From contig NZ_MIPP01000014.1 of NCBI RefSeq assembly GCF_002095385.1, forward strand, positions 1 through 64,000: a stretch of DNA of 64,000 nucleotides, written 5' to 3'. Below, in pieces: positions 27,639 through 35,813 of this stretch; position 1 is the first letter of the stretch, and each line of letters starts with the position of its first letter. Below the pieces are notes generated by a model. The model was not told where the DNA came from, did no database searches, and saw only the letters and a list, made by a program, of their open reading frames with translations. A program made the translations under genes and the position numbers. The DNA comes from Pantoea eucrina (lineage in GTDB: Bacteria > Pseudomonadota > Gammaproteobacteria > Enterobacterales > Enterobacteriaceae).

Positions 27639-27663
27639 TACTCCCCGTAGTTCCCGCCCCATT

Positions 27664-27739
27664 GCCGGTGTAGCTCAGTTGGTAGAGCAGCGCATTCGTA
27701 ATGCGAAGGTCGCAGGTTCGACTCCTGTTTCCGGCACCA
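27664..27739 (+). tRNA. thrW: tRNA-Thr (anticodon CGU)
   Basis: A 76-base cloverleaf starting GCCGGTGTAGCTCAG and ending CCGGCACCA with encoded CCA. The anticodon stem-loop GCGCATTCGTAATGCG gives anticodon CGT; the T arm holds GGTTCGACTCC. It differs from E. coli thrW at only a few positions. It is the attachment site of P22 and relatives, and the integrase gene here abuts its 3' end. Confidence 0.97.
27697..27739 (+). other. attL of the P22-like prophage (approximate)
   Basis: The 3' half of thrW lies 14 bases from the int stop codon. P22 recombines within this part of thrW and leaves the tRNA intact, so the core is placed here by analogy. The second copy (attR) must be right of the window, so the exact core limits cannot be read. 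Confidence 0.65.
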
Positions 27740-27753
27740 GTTAAATCAATGAT

Positions 27754-28917
27754 TTATCCATCATTCGTTCCTTCTCCCTTAAGCATGTGGGACAGATTTG
27801 GGACAGACAGGCCCATAATCGCGTCAATTTGCTTCGCGTGCTCCGTCAGATGATTCGGTGCCAGGTGTGCATACCGGCGAACCATCTCAATGCTTTCCCA
27901 GCCCCCCATTTCCTGCAGAACCGATAAAGGAACTCCTGCCTGTACCAGCCAGCTCGCCCAGGTATGTCTCAGGTCGTGAAACCGGAAATCCTCTATGCCT
28001 GAGCGACGCAGCGCCGCGTTCCATGACTTGTTAGCGTCATAGCGCATCTTCCTGACAACCGGCGTTTTCGTTCCATCCGGACGCGTGCTGCTCTCCCGGT
28101 ACACAAACACCCACTGGTTATGATTGCCAATCTGTTTTTTGAGCACCTGACATGCGGTATCATTCAGCGCTACGCCAATAGCTCTGTTTGATTTGCTGTC
28201 CTCCGGGTGTATCCACGCCACCCGGCGCTGCATGTCGATCTGGCTCCACTCCAGATTGACGATGTTAGAACGGCGCAGTCCCGTTGCGAGCGCAAAACTC
28301 ACGACAGACTTCAGCGGCTCCGGGCACTCCTCAATCAGGCGTTGCGCCTCGTGAGGTTCCAGCCACCGTATGCGGCGGTTCTTAGGCTGGGGTATCTTCA
28401 CGATAGGCGCACGTTCCAGCACCTTCCATTCCCTTTCTGCCGTCCTTAGCAGCGCCTTAATGAAAGACAGGTGCGTTGCCTTAGTCGCAACTGATGCGGG
28501 CTTAGGCACAAACTTAGGGGCCTGCTTTCCTCTCTTCGCCAGCGATTCTGCGCTGAGCTTCCAGTTTTCCTCATGACGCCTGTTGGTCATCTTCTGGATC
28601 GCGTTATAGATATGCGTCTCAGAGATGTCCTTCAGCTGCATCCCTGCAAAATACTTCAGCCAGAACTTAATCCGGCTCTTATCGTCATCCAGTGACTTTT
28701 TATGCCCTTTTTCTTCTATCCACCTGACGCATGCTTCTTCAAACGATACGGCCGGCATCTCTCCGAGCTTCGCTGTCCGCCATGCTTCGGCTTTCAGTTT
28801 GTCATGGAGTTCTGTTGCCTTCCTTTTGTCCGCTGTTCCAAGAGATCGCTTAAAGCGGCTGCCGTCCGGCGATGTGAAGCTGGCGTACCAGGTTTCACCC
28901 CTGCGGAAGATCGACAT
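27754..28917 (-). CDS. int: tyrosine-recombinase integrase, P22 Int type
   Basis: A 387-residue tyrosine recombinase, the same length as P22 Int. Catalytic residues are visible: Arg in ATGLRRSNI (about 215), HDLRH (His314, Arg317), Trp340 in GGW and the nucleophile Tyr349 in VRRYAHL. The N-terminal arm-binding domain starts [14 protein letters not shown]. The gene points towards the tRNA and its stop lies 14 bases from thrW, as for P22. It overlaps xis by 124 bases. Confidence 0.97.
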   Translation of the reverse strand: MSIFRRGETWYASFTSPDGSRFKRSLGTADKRKATELHDKLKAEAWRTAKLGEMPAVSFEEACVRWIEEKGHKKSLDDDKSRIKFWLKYFAGMQLKDISETHIYNAIQKMTNRRHEENWKLSAESLAKRGKQAPKFVPKPASVATKATHLSFIKALLRTAEREWKVLERAPIVKIPQPKNRRIRWLEPHEAQRLIEECPEPLKSVVSFALATGLRRSNIVNLEWSQIDMQRRVAWIHPEDSKSNRAIGVALNDTACQVLKKQIGNHNQWVFVYRESSTRPDGTKTPVVRKMRYDANKSWNAALRRSGIEDFRFHDLRHTWASWLVQAGVPLSVLQEMGGWESIEMVRRYAHLAPNHLTEHAKQIDAIMGLSVPNLSHMLKGEGTNDG

Positions 28918-29144
28918 GGTGATTTCTCCTCATGTGCATCTGCCGCGCTCACGGCGACAGTGTGCATTGGATTGTTGAGAGCGGCAATACATGCCTGGCG
29001 GGTGAGAAGATAGGGTGACTTTGGTTTGGACGGGTCTTTGCGCGTGGCGGCCAGCCTGCCAGTTTTAATCCACTTATTGCAGGTTGGCCGGGAGATGCCG
29101 AGAAACGCGCAGGCCTCATCCAGGGTAAGCGCGTATGCTTCCAT
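28794..29144 (-). CDS. xis: excisionase, P22 Xis type
   Basis: A 116-residue protein with a winged-helix DNA-binding start ([35 protein letters not shown]). Both length and the long overlap with int are as in P22. It bends the attachment site and turns integrase towards excision. Confidence 0.88.
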   Translation of the reverse strand: MEAYALTLDEACAFLGISRPTCNKWIKTGRLAATRKDPSKPKSPYLLTRQACIAALNNPMHTVAVSAADAHEEKSPCRSSAGVKPGTPASHRRTAAALSDLLEQRTKGRQQNSMTN

Positions 29145-29153
29145 GAATAGCCT

Positions 29154-29228
29154 CTACAGGTAGCTGAAGATGGTTTTGATTACGATGATTGCTACGATGG
29201 TGATGATGAGTTGAAGTGGGGTGATCAT
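29154..29228 (-). CDS. 24-residue hydrophobic peptide coupled to the methylase gene
   Basis: The frame MITPLQLIITIVAIIVIKT... encodes a 24-residue, almost wholly hydrophobic peptide. Its ATG overlaps the methylase stop codon (ATGA), so translation would be coupled. Function unknown; coding status rests only on the overlap and the membrane-helix pattern. Confidence 0.45.
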   Translation of the reverse strand: MITPLQLIITIVAIIVIKTIFSYL

Positions 29229-29803
29229 GCTGCGCTGACCTTTGCAGCTGATAGCAGCAGCCTGGCTCCGATCGACATTAGCGCATCACGGCTTACGTAC
29301 CCGGTAAGGCCAAAGTCTGACAGGAAAGGATTCCAAATCAGCAGCATCGAACCCTTGTTATTTCCATTCACTGCCTTGCCTGTATCGGCGCGGATGAAAG
29401 ACAGCCTACCATTGGTGATGAACCTCACCTCCGTGCATGAACGCCGAGCGATGCTGAACCATCCGACGGAAGTATCTGCCGGCACAAGCATCACGGTGCC
29501 TATGCCTTTGCTTGCCTCTTCACTCGCCTTTAGAACCCATGGCGTAATGTCACTGTATGGCGGATTACACCAGGTGATTCCGATCGGAAACTGCGCCGCC
29601 CAGTCCTGGCTAAGTGCATCGTCCTGCTCAGTGAGGTAAGTTGGCAGCAGGTGGTTAAGCTTGCTGGCTGCCACATCTGCTACAAAGCGGAAGTCACGAT
29701 TAAGGGCGGCGAAGATTTCTGGTGGCGTCTGCCACAGGTCTCGGATGTCGATCGGGGTGTAGCTGTCATGATATCCGGCCACGGACTGCAACACTTCAGA
29801 CAT
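29225..29803 (-). CDS. phage DNA N-6-adenine methyltransferase (Dam-type)
   Basis: A 192-residue protein of the phage DNA N-6-adenine-methyltransferase family. The catalytic motif IV appears as TWCNPPYSD; the N-terminus shows WQTPPEIFAALNRDFRFVADVAAS, with the DxxAxxxN pattern common in this family. Phages use such enzymes to protect their DNA from restriction or to alter gene timing. It lies in the leftward early operon between xis and small unknown genes. Confidence 0.88.
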   Translation of the reverse strand: MSEVLQSVAGYHDSYTPIDIRDLWQTPPEIFAALNRDFRFVADVAASKLNHLLPTYLTEQDDALSQDWAAQFPIGITWCNPPYSDITPWVLKASEEASKGIGTVMLVPADTSVGWFSIARRSCTEVRFITNGRLSFIRADTGKAVNGNNKGSMLLIWNPFLSDFGLTGYVSRDALMSIGARLLLSAAKVSAA

Positions 29804-29850
29804 AACAACTCCTCACGCAGAGCGCGACAAAGGTTAATAGGGAGGGAGAT

Positions 29851-30087
29851 TTATTCTTGGGTTAGAAACTGAAGTTTTTGCGGGATGTCTAAATCATCTT
29901 CGCTGTGCTGGTCGCAATAATATTCCAGTGCGCGCTCAATCAATTCCACTTGCTCAGAGGATAAGTGGTCATCGCGCGTATCAAAGTAAGCAACACGTAT
30001 CGGTTTGCCACCAAGGATGTCAGTTTTTGGGCCAACGGCAGGGCTTAAGCCCTCCGGAAATTCCACTGTTAACGTATATACCGTCAT
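29851..30087 (-). CDS. small early-operon protein of unknown function (78 aa)
   Basis: Acidic soluble protein (TVYTLTVEFPEGLSPAVGP...). The start at 30087 follows GGAGGG five bases upstream; the reading from 30114 is unlikely. It overlaps the stop of the next upstream gene by ATGA. Not recognised. Confidence 0.65.
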   Translation of the reverse strand: MTVYTLTVEFPEGLSPAVGPKTDILGGKPIRVAYFDTRDDHLSSEQVELIERALEYYCDQHSEDDLDIPQKLQFLTQE

Positions 30088-30296
30088 ACCGCCCTCCGGT
30101 TTTTCTGCGCCCACACATACTTTTCATGGTCATGCCTGCACTCTGGCGAGCAGTAACTGCATCCATCGCGGGAAGGTTCACCGCAGTCGCCATTACGGCA
30201 GATTGGTGACCGCGGTTCCGGGCGAGGCCGGTTAGCCAAGGCGATTTCTGTATTGAGTATCTCAAGGTCTGACGCATCATCGGCTATGTCGCACAT
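30084..30296 (-). CDS. small cysteine-rich, zinc-ribbon-like phage protein (70 aa)
   Basis: The C-terminal half has CRNGDCGEPSRDGCSYCSPEC, which looks like a metal-binding knuckle; the N-terminal half (MCDIADDASDLEILNTEIAL) is helical and acidic. This build is common among small DksA/TraR-like and related phage proteins, but I cannot assign it to a named family. It is coupled to the downstream 78-aa gene by a four-base overlap. Confidence 0.65.
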   Translation of the reverse strand: MCDIADDASDLEILNTEIALANRPRPEPRSPICRNGDCGEPSRDGCSYCSPECRHDHEKYVWAQKNRRAV

Positions 30297-30320
30297 AGTG
30301 ATTCTCCAGATAACAGGTAG

Positions 30321-30343
30321 AAAAAAACCGCCTCAGTGGGCGG
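30321..30343 (-). terminator. terminator inside the leftward operon
   Basis: On the minus strand CCGCC-CACTGA-GGCGG is followed by seven T. It lies just after a 51-aa gene. N-modified polymerase from PL would be expected to read through it. Confidence 0.8.
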
Positions 30344-30499
30344 CTATCGGTAAACGGGCGAGCACTCTAATTGCACCAGCGGCCGGCGCTCATGCAGCCG
30401 GTCCTTTACCTGCTCGCAGGCTTCAATGGTTGGATAGATTCGCTCAGACACCGGGGCGGGAAGGGCAGAGACTATTACGATGACGAAGCCGATGAGCAT
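30344..30499 (-). CDS. 51-aa protein with N-terminal hydrophobic segment
   Basis: Begins MLIGFVIVIVSALPAPVSE, either a signal sequence or a membrane anchor, then a polar part with two cysteines. GGAGG precedes the ATG. It overlaps the end of the 106-aa gene upstream by 25 bases. Not recognised. Confidence 0.55.
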   Translation of the reverse strand: MLIGFVIVIVSALPAPVSERIYPTIEACEQVKDRLHERRPLVQLECSPVYR

Positions 30500-30795
30500 G
30501 GTGCCTCCGAGGCTACGGGTGGCGCAGTGTAGACCAGCTTAGTTGTGGTCTGGTATACGTCGCCACGCGTATCTCCACAGATGTTATTGCTAAATCGCCA
30601 CTTAGATTTTTCGCCGGTTACACGGTCTTTGAACTGAATTATTTCTCCAACAGGTTCAGCAGAAAGCGCCGCCAGAGCAATACGCAGCACCGTAGAGTAA
30701 TGACCTTCCAGCGACCACACTTCCTGCTCGCCCCTGATGAATTCAATCAGCTGCTCCTTCTGCTCTTCAGTCAGCCCCGGCATCTCATATTGCAT
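30475..30795 (-). CDS. unknown early-operon protein (106 aa)
   Basis: Soluble protein (MPGLTEEQKEQLIEFIRGEQ near the start); the middle part AALSAEPVGEIIQFKDRV and VYTAPP resembles tails of Ea/Ead-type proteins of lambdoid phages. A G-rich ribosome site precedes it. Function unknown. Confidence 0.6.
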   Translation of the reverse strand: MQYEMPGLTEEQKEQLIEFIRGEQEVWSLEGHYSTVLRIALAALSAEPVGEIIQFKDRVTGEKSKWRFSNNICGDTRGDVYQTTTKLVYTAPPVASEAPCSSASSS

Positions 30796-30865
30796 AAGCC
30801 ACCCCCGTCCAGATAATTGTGCACGCTACCCACATAACAGCCCACATCTTGCCGCGAGTGCTCAT
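30785..30865 (-). CDS. 26-residue single-span membrane peptide
   Basis: MSTRGKMWAVMWVACTIIWT... has a positive start and one hydrophobic helix. GAGGAG stands eight bases before the ATG, and the ATG overlaps the stop of the Ea22-like gene (ATGA). It also overlaps the start of the following gene by 11 bases. The signals support a real but uncharacterised micro-gene. Confidence 0.5.
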   Translation of the reverse strand: MSTRGKMWAVMWVACTIIWTGVAYAI

Positions 30866-31365
30866 TGTGATTGCTCCTCAATGTTGCGGAGGATATCTGC
30901 TCGCATGCTGTTCCTGCCCGACTTGAATTCATTTGTTTGCCATCCTTTTTCCTCTGGAGGCACCAGCTCCGCCAGGCTTAAGGCGGGCGCGGGGCGGGTG
31001 AATAATTCTACATTGAAGTCCGGGTCTCTCCTGTCATTACGTAGCCAGCAATTCACCCTTCCAGATTCATTAAGCTCTTTCCAGTAAAATGGTGATGTAA
31101 ACGCCACTGGCTCCTGCCTCTCCAGCTCTGCCAGCTTCGCCTCAAAAGCATTGCACTCTCGCGCCAAACCAGCTCTATCCTCACGCAGCTTTGAGTTAAT
31201 GCGCTTTTCTTCTGCCAGCGCAGCCTCTGCTGCTTCGGCCCGCTGCGCCAGCGATGCATAGTCCGAATACATAACCAGATGCCCATCTTGCTTAGGCCTT
31301 ACGTATACAGCGCCGCAGTGACAGCTAACGTCATATCGATCGATCAGCTCATTCAGCTCTTTCAT
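30862..31365 (-). CDS. Ead/Ea22-like early protein (167 aa)
   Basis: A protein with a central coiled coil (SLAQRAEAAEAALAEEKRINS) and a C-terminal FTRPAPALSLAELVPP stretch that recurs in Ea22-type proteins of lambda relatives. Such genes occupy this part of the PL operon; their role is poorly known. Coupled to the next upstream gene by a four-base overlap. Confidence 0.65.
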   Translation of the reverse strand: MKELNELIDRYDVSCHCGAVYVRPKQDGHLVMYSDYASLAQRAEAAEAALAEEKRINSKLREDRAGLARECNAFEAKLAELERQEPVAFTSPFYWKELNESGRVNCWLRNDRRDPDFNVELFTRPAPALSLAELVPPEEKGWQTNEFKSGRNSMRADILRNIEEQSQ

Positions 31366-31898
31366 TTGCCACCTGCCAGTGATTCATATTGGGAAGGGGT
31401 GGTGTCGGTTTCGGCGCGGAGCCGGGCGGCCCACTTGATTAATTGCTCTTTCGGAATGGCTTCAACGCTGCGTCCCATTTGGTCACCATAAAGCCATGGC
31501 GCTTTTTCAGCGGCCTGCTCTATTGCTTCCGCCCGTACCGCGTTCAGCAGGGTATCGGTGGCTGGGGTTTTTGCATCCGAGCACTCTGGGCAAGATTTAA
31601 CACCACCAACGCCCCATAACTCTTCCGGCGTGTAATCCCCTTCTCGCAACAATTTCTGTTCTTCTTCGGTCGGGCGGCAGCATAAATTGTAGTTTTTCAG
31701 CGCCACATTCTCCGCCAGCACCGCATCCAGCTTTTGCTGCAGTGCGGCTATCTGCATATCGCGCCAGCCAAGCTCTGCGGCGATATCTGATTTGCTGTGC
31801 AATTTCTCACGCGTCATATGGTCAACGTGGCGGCAGTAATGATTCCCGGCGATATCCATCGCCATCAAATCACGGTCACCGTAAATTTTCTCGCTCAT
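31362..31898 (-). CDS. Ea22-like early protein (178 aa)
   Basis: Starts MSEKIYGDRDLMAMDIAGNH, a hallmark of Ea22-family starts, with a coiled-coil part (AALQQKLDAVLAENVALKN) and ending in WAARLRAE. ATG 31898 follows AAGGGGAAAG; the reading from 31997 overlaps the neighbouring gene too far. Non-essential early protein in lambdoid phages. Confidence 0.7.
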   Translation of the reverse strand: MSEKIYGDRDLMAMDIAGNHYCRHVDHMTREKLHSKSDIAAELGWRDMQIAALQQKLDAVLAENVALKNYNLCCRPTEEEQKLLREGDYTPEELWGVGGVKSCPECSDAKTPATDTLLNAVRAEAIEQAAEKAPWLYGDQMGRSVEAIPKEQLIKWAARLRAETDTTPSQYESLAGGK

Positions 31899-31939
31899 CT
31901 CTTTCCCCTTATGCAATGCCAGCCGGGTACAGGCCAACA

Positions 31940-32257
31940 TCACTCCATCAGTATTGCGCCATATCGGCCGCGTCGGGTGTCTCTGAAGTCGCCCCATACC
32001 TCTACAACAGGTTGGGTGACGATGATTTGTGGCAGAGGAGGGCGCTTAGCCATCTCCTCATGCTCTCTGCGTTTCAGCTCAGCCAGGTAAACATCCTCTC
32101 TGCGCTGAGGTGTAAGCAGCTGCGGATGGTCATGTCCTGCCTGCTGTGCTGCTAAGGCCGCCAGAACGCCATTCAGCACTTCCTTTTTGCGGCGCTTAAT
32201 CTTTTCGTCAGCTCCGTTCAGGCGTGACGAGTGCGCCGGATATACCGGTGGGTTCAT
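31940..32257 (-). CDS. unknown basic early protein (105 aa)
   Basis: Lysine/arginine-rich protein (EKIKRRKKEVLNGVLAALAA) ending in a proline- and valine-rich part (RPPLPQIIVTQPVVEVWGDF). AAGG precedes the start. No family recognised. Confidence 0.55.
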   Translation of the reverse strand: MNPPVYPAHSSRLNGADEKIKRRKKEVLNGVLAALAAQQAGHDHPQLLTPQRREDVYLAELKRREHEEMAKRPPLPQIIVTQPVVEVWGDFRDTRRGRYGAILME

Positions 32258-32282
32258 GATGCGGCCTTATTGGTGGGTTAAA

Positions 32283-32771
32283 TCAGAATGGGGGTTCTTC
32301 GTCGAAGTCCATCGGAGGTTCGTTGTTAGCCGGCGCACTCTGGCGCTGCAACTGGTTTCGGGCCTGTTGCATGCCGGCTTGCTGTTTGTTCTGCTGAGGC
32401 CTTTGCTGCTGCCCTGAGTCCTGCTTTACGCCCAGCATCTGCATAACGCCGCCAACGTTCACCACAACCTCAGTGGTATATTTATCCTGACCTGACTGGT
32501 CCTGCCATTTCCGGGTACGCAGCTTACCCTCGATGTAGACTTGCGATCCTTTACGCAGATATTCGCCAGCAACCTCAGCCAGCTTTCCGAACAGCACCAC
32601 TCGGTGCCATTCTGTCTGCTCTTTGTTCTCGCCGGTCTGCTTATCACGCCATGATTCGGATGTTGCGATGCTCAGGTTGGCTACCGCGCCGCCTGATGGT
32701 TGATAGCGAATCTCCGGATCCTGCCCGAGGTTGCCGACCAGAATGACTTTGTTAACGCCTTTGCTGCTCAT
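32283..32771 (-). CDS. ssb: single-stranded DNA-binding protein
   Basis: A 162-residue SSB with the OB-fold start ([40 protein letters not shown]) and a glutamine-rich linker. It ends in DFDEEPPF, a version of the acidic DFDDDIPF tail that binds partner proteins. It follows erf directly (one base apart), forming a recombination/replication pair. Confidence 0.95.
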   Translation of the reverse strand: MSSKGVNKVILVGNLGQDPEIRYQPSGGAVANLSIATSESWRDKQTGENKEQTEWHRVVLFGKLAEVAGEYLRKGSQVYIEGKLRTRKWQDQSGQDKYTTEVVVNVGGVMQMLGVKQDSGQQQRPQQNKQQAGMQQARNQLQRQSAPANNEPPMDFDEEPPF

Positions 32772-33386
32772 TTATGCCGCCTTTTTAAGTTCTGCGCCGC
32801 GCACCTTGTACACGTCAACGCACTTCTGTTGATGTTCAGCAGAGGACGCGAGAGCATTCCATGCTGGCTTGTAAATCGCATTCAAGGCTGCGAGCGTCGG
32901 GCATTCAGCTGCTTGCGCGGTAAATTCAGCGAGAATCTCATCAGGGCTGCGTGGTGCCGGCTGATGAATCTCTGCATCCGGATCCATTGCGGTTTGTTCT
33001 GTTGGGATGCAGAACGTCTGGAAAGCTGCATATTTGTAGGCGATAGACATAGCCTTATTGGTTGCCTTATCGCCGCTGTCCATGGCTTCGCCGTAGGTCA
33101 CGACGGTGTGCTTACTGCCATCTTCGACAGCAACGAAATCAAACTCAGCTTTCACCACAACGTAAAACAGCACTGCGCCACTTTTTGTCACGCGCTCGGT
33201 TACAGTGCGCTCGGTGATACGCGGAAGGATTACCAGCCCATGCTTCGCCAGCATCGGCGCCAGAGCGTTGTACACTTGGTCAATACCACGGAATTTGAAG
33301 CCCTGCTGACGGTTATCACGGTCCTTACTGATGCCTTGCTCTGCCATTTCACTGGCTACGGCGCTGATAGCCTTATAAACGCTCAT
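32772..33386 (-). CDS. erf: ERF single-strand annealing recombinase
   Basis: A 204-residue protein of the same length as P22 Erf, which anneals single strands during phage DNA circularisation. The family core reads YKAISAVASEMAEQGISKD, QGFKFRGIDQVYNAL, and GEAMDSGDKATNKAMSIAYK. ATG 33386 follows GGAGGAG; the reading from 33458 runs into the preceding small gene. Confidence 0.94.
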   Translation of the reverse strand: MSVYKAISAVASEMAEQGISKDRDNRQQGFKFRGIDQVYNALAPMLAKHGLVILPRITERTVTERVTKSGAVLFYVVVKAEFDFVAVEDGSKHTVVTYGEAMDSGDKATNKAMSIAYKYAAFQTFCIPTEQTAMDPDAEIHQPAPRSPDEILAEFTAQAAECPTLAALNAIYKPAWNALASSAEHQQKCVDVYKVRGAELKKAA

Positions 33387-33531
33387 GCGCTCCTCCCATA
33401 GATTCAAACTGGCGCTCCGTGCGGAAATCAGCAATCGCTTCCTGCGCTGCCTGCTCATAGGTCATCGGGTCTGCCAGCTCGCCCAGCATGCCCTGAATAA
33501 AGTCGCCCCAAACGTCATCGTCATGCTGCAT
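33373..33531 (-). CDS. small acidic protein just upstream of erf, Arf-like by position (52 aa)
   Basis: Reads MQHDDDVWGDFIQGMLGELA then DPMTYEQAAQEAIADF and overlaps the start of erf by 14 bases. P22 has the accessory recombination gene arf (about 47 aa) in this very place. Similarity to Arf beyond position and size is my impression only. Confidence 0.55.
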   Translation of the reverse strand: MQHDDDVWGDFIQGMLGELADPMTYEQAAQEAIADFRTERQFESMGGAHERL

Positions 33532-33718
33532 TTGCTTTCACCTTTGCGTTCCAGTCAGTGTCCTGACAATCGTGCCAGCCCAGAGAGATAGTGCTCGCCC
33601 ATTCATAAGCCGACTTCATCCCGTCTTTGGTGTCAGGGAATGATTCTTCATACAGCTTGTTCAGCCGCAGGCAGCCCTGCTGAACCAGCAAGGTTCCGTT
33701 TACCGGGATAATCGTCAT
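33521..33718 (-). CDS. unknown early protein (65 aa)
   Basis: A 65-residue soluble protein (DGMKSAYEWASTISLGWHDC). It overlaps the arf-like gene by 11 bases and is itself overlapped (ATGA) by a small gene upstream. Its start follows AGAGAGGAC. Not recognised. Confidence 0.55.
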   Translation of the reverse strand: MTIIPVNGTLLVQQGCLRLNKLYEESFPDTKDGMKSAYEWASTISLGWHDCQDTDWNAKVKANAA

Positions 33719-33849
33719 TGCTTATGTCCTCTCTGGCTCATGGCGTTTAACAGGCTGCGGGCTGCAGCACGCATGCGGCGGGTGATACGTTCTAACTGTG
33801 ATTCTTCGAGCTGAGCAGCGCCCACGATGGCGCCGCCCCGCGATGGCAT
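33715..33849 (-). CDS. possible 44-aa basic protein
   Basis: The frame (LEESQLERITRRMRAAARSL in its middle) looks like a natural amphipathic helix and ends in an ATGA overlap with the next gene. The start is weakly supported, since a second frame from 33856 is also open here. I keep it as a candidate. Confidence 0.4.
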   Translation of the reverse strand: MPSRGGAIVGAAQLEESQLERITRRMRAAARSLLNAMSQRGHKQ

Positions 33850-33881
33850 AGTTCATCGTGGGTCCTTAATTCATTGGTGGA

Positions 33882-34850
33882 TTAGTAGGTGATTCGGATG
33901 GCAGTAACTTCGCCTTTAGCGATCGCCGTGATTACGGTTCGCGCCTGTTCTTCTGTCAGGCCGACAGCAACTAAGTCAGTCAGGGCCTTTTTATTGACAG
34001 ATTTGCGGTGAGCGACGTCTGCAGCGCGGGCAGCGGCTTCGTCTGCAAGGCGTTTCTCTTCAGCCAGGCGAGCGGCTTCAGCCTCTCGGGCTTTTCGCTG
34101 CTCAGCTTCGATAGCCGCCTGCTTTTCACGCTCAGCTCTCTCACGCGCTTCCTGAGCCTGTCGTTCAGCTCGATCCTGTGCTTCTCTGGCTTCGCGTTCT
34201 GCGCGCTCCTGAGCGGCTTTAGCGTCGGCCTCTGCCTTTTCCTTGGCAGCCTGCAGGTCTGCTTCACGCTTAGCTGCTGCATCACGCTCACGCTGCGCAG
34301 CCTGCTCTGCTTCAATGCGAGCCTGTTCTGCAGCCTGACGGCGAATCTCTTCTTCATGCGCAATGCGCTTACGCTCAGCTTCTGCTGCTGCTTCGGCGCG
34401 TTCACGGTCAATCTTCTCATTCATCAGAAGCGCGATTTCGTGGTCTGACTCTATTTGCGCTGCAAGCTTCTCAGCGGCAACCCGCGACTCTTCTTCAGCC
34501 TTGATGCGTTCCTGATCTGCTTCCCATTCGGTGTAAGGCTGGCGGGCTTTATCACGCAATGCGTCAAGGCGGTCACGCACAATCTTACGGTTGGCGTCGA
34601 TGAGCTTAGGCACCTCTTTCAGCTCAGCAACCAGATCCTTACCCAATCCATCCAGGTAGGATTTAGTCTGCGATACGCGGTAAGCCAGTGAAGCGATCTC
34701 CTTTCTGCCCTTTACCGTAGAGACATCCGGCACAAAGGACATAACTTCACGCTCGACCTTCTGAATAATCTCTTCTATCTGGTCGGCAGATTTAAAAACG
34801 GTGAGGGCGTTTGCCTTCTCGATGACTACAAGATCCGTTGTTTCGCTCAT
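33882..34850 (-). CDS. long coiled-coil (TolA-like) phage protein
   Basis: A 322-residue protein. Residues 1-110 are globular (VFKSADQIEEIIQKVEREVM, TKSYLDGLGKDLVAELKEVP); residues about 110-285 are an unbroken, highly charged A/E/R/K coiled coil; the last 35 form a small helical domain (KKALTDLVAVGLTEEQARTV). ATG 34850 follows AAGGAAAT. Such proteins accompany erf/ssb in many enterobacterial phages and are often mislabelled TolA. Function unknown; a role beside recombination is inferred from position. Confidence 0.7.
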   Translation of the reverse strand: MSETTDLVVIEKANALTVFKSADQIEEIIQKVEREVMSFVPDVSTVKGRKEIASLAYRVSQTKSYLDGLGKDLVAELKEVPKLIDANRKIVRDRLDALRDKARQPYTEWEADQERIKAEEESRVAAEKLAAQIESDHEIALLMNEKIDRERAEAAAEAERKRIAHEEEIRRQAAEQARIEAEQAAQRERDAAAKREADLQAAKEKAEADAKAAQERAEREAREAQDRAERQAQEARERAEREKQAAIEAEQRKAREAEAARLAEEKRLADEAAARAADVAHRKSVNKKALTDLVAVGLTEEQARTVITAIAKGEVTAIRITY

Positions 34851-34986
34851 TTTGATTTCCTTCAGGCAAAAAGAAGCCCAGCATTGCGCCGGGAATAGGG
34901 GTGAAACGTTCTGGTTATGGAAGCCCTCTAAGGTGGTGGTGCGTAGCACCTCAAAGCCGTCTAATCAGACAGCTTTACGGTGTCAC

Positions 34987-35151
34987 TCAGTAGCTAACTC
35001 CGATCCCCGGAACCTTGCCTTCGGCGATAGCGTCATACAGCTTGGCGATATCATCAAAGTCTCTTCCGCCGTTAGGGAAGTATTCCTGCATAACTGCCAC
35101 AGCCGCTTCTTTCTTTTCTTCGATAAAAACCTGCTCAATGTCTTTATTCAT
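34987..35151 (-). CDS. small acidic early protein (54 aa)
   Basis: MNKDIEQVFIEEKKEAAVAV...; ends DAIAEGKVPGIGVSY. AGGAGAGAG stands before the ATG, a strong site. Soluble, unrecognised. Confidence 0.6.
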   Translation of the reverse strand: MNKDIEQVFIEEKKEAAVAVMQEYFPNGGRDFDDIAKLYDAIAEGKVPGIGVSY

Positions 35152-35169
35152 TTCTCTCTCCTGTAGTGG

Positions 35170-35331
35170 TTACTGGCCCCGATGGGCGATGCGGACTAAC
35201 TTTTCTATCAACTCCTGCACACTCAGTCCGCGGTCTTCGCAGCTTTCGGCCAAGTATTCAATTCCGGTATCGTCGATAAACTGCACGAGCACTTCGGCTT
35301 CTTCTGGCTTAATTTTTAAATCTTCACTCAT
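35170..35331 (-). CDS. small acidic early protein (53 aa)
   Basis: MSEDLKIKPEEAEVLVQFID...; AGGAGGTT precedes the ATG. It overlaps no neighbour but follows the 26-residue membrane peptide by one base. Soluble, unrecognised. Confidence 0.6.
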   Translation of the reverse strand: MSEDLKIKPEEAEVLVQFIDDTGIEYLAESCEDRGLSVQELIEKLVRIAHRGQ

Positions 35332-35332
35332 C

Positions 35333-35413
35333 TCAACCTCCTGCTATAAACCCCAGCACCATCAGCACGATAAACACTAACCAACCGCAGTAGTAATCAA
35401 CGTCGCTCATCAT
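35333..35413 (-). CDS. 26-residue membrane peptide
   Basis: The frame holds VDYYCGWLVFIVLMVLGFIA, one clear membrane helix, and ends where the ribosome site of the next gene lies (GCAGGAGGT). AAAGG lies before the ATG pair. Candidate micro-gene; function unknown. Confidence 0.45.
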   Translation of the reverse strand: MMSDVDYYCGWLVFIVLMVLGFIAGG

Positions 35414-35434
35414 GGTATTGGCCTTTGTTAAGGT

Positions 35435-35460
35435 AAAAAAATACCCGCTCGATGGCGGGT
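35435..35460 (-). terminator. terminator inside the leftward operon
   Basis: On the minus strand ACCCGC-CATCGA-GCGGGT is followed by ATTTTTTT. It sits at the stop codon of the 97-aa gene; expected to be read through by N-modified polymerase. Confidence 0.85.
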
Positions 35461-35753
35461 TATTTACTGTGTTCTGCAACGTATTCTTTTAGCTCCTGCT
35501 CACTTGCCGGGAGCCAGTCTTCAACTACCCGAAGTCCGCAGTCCTGAACTTCATCCATAATCCAACCGCCTTCATCATGGTCATATCGGCGGGTGTAATA
35601 GCTTCCATCTGGATGACGCTCAGCCAGTGTGTAGCTGTCATAAGGGCCGCCATAGGTAGGCACATCACCCAGCTCAGGATGGTTCATCCACATAAAGAAT
35701 AATCGCCCGGTAATTGGGCACACATCAGGGCACCAACGATTTTCCTTGTTCAT
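35460..35753 (-). CDS. unknown early protein (97 aa)
   Basis: Aromatic-rich soluble protein (CPITGRLFFMWMNHPELGDV, YDHDEGGWIMDEVQD). No motif recognised. It lies between two intra-operon terminators. Confidence 0.6.
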   Translation of the reverse strand: MNKENRWCPDVCPITGRLFFMWMNHPELGDVPTYGGPYDSYTLAERHPDGSYYTRRYDHDEGGWIMDEVQDCGLRVVEDWLPASEQELKEYVAEHSK

Positions 35754-35788
35754 ACTCGCCTCTTAAATATCTGCTGCGTACACGCTAT

Positions 35789-35813
35789 AAAAAAGGCTGC
35801 GGGTTAGGCAGCC
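35789..35813 (-). terminator. terminator after the first genes of the PL operon
   Basis: On the minus strand GGCTGC-CTAACCC-GCAGCC is followed by six T. It overlaps the last codons of the 163-aa gene and is likely a tL-type terminator subject to antitermination. Confidence 0.82.

Noticed and set aside
33713..33856. Alternative 44-codon frame from 33856 on the minus strand
   Set aside because: Its product is cysteine/proline/arginine-rich with no plausible fold, while the competing frame has a natural helix and a start/stop overlap.
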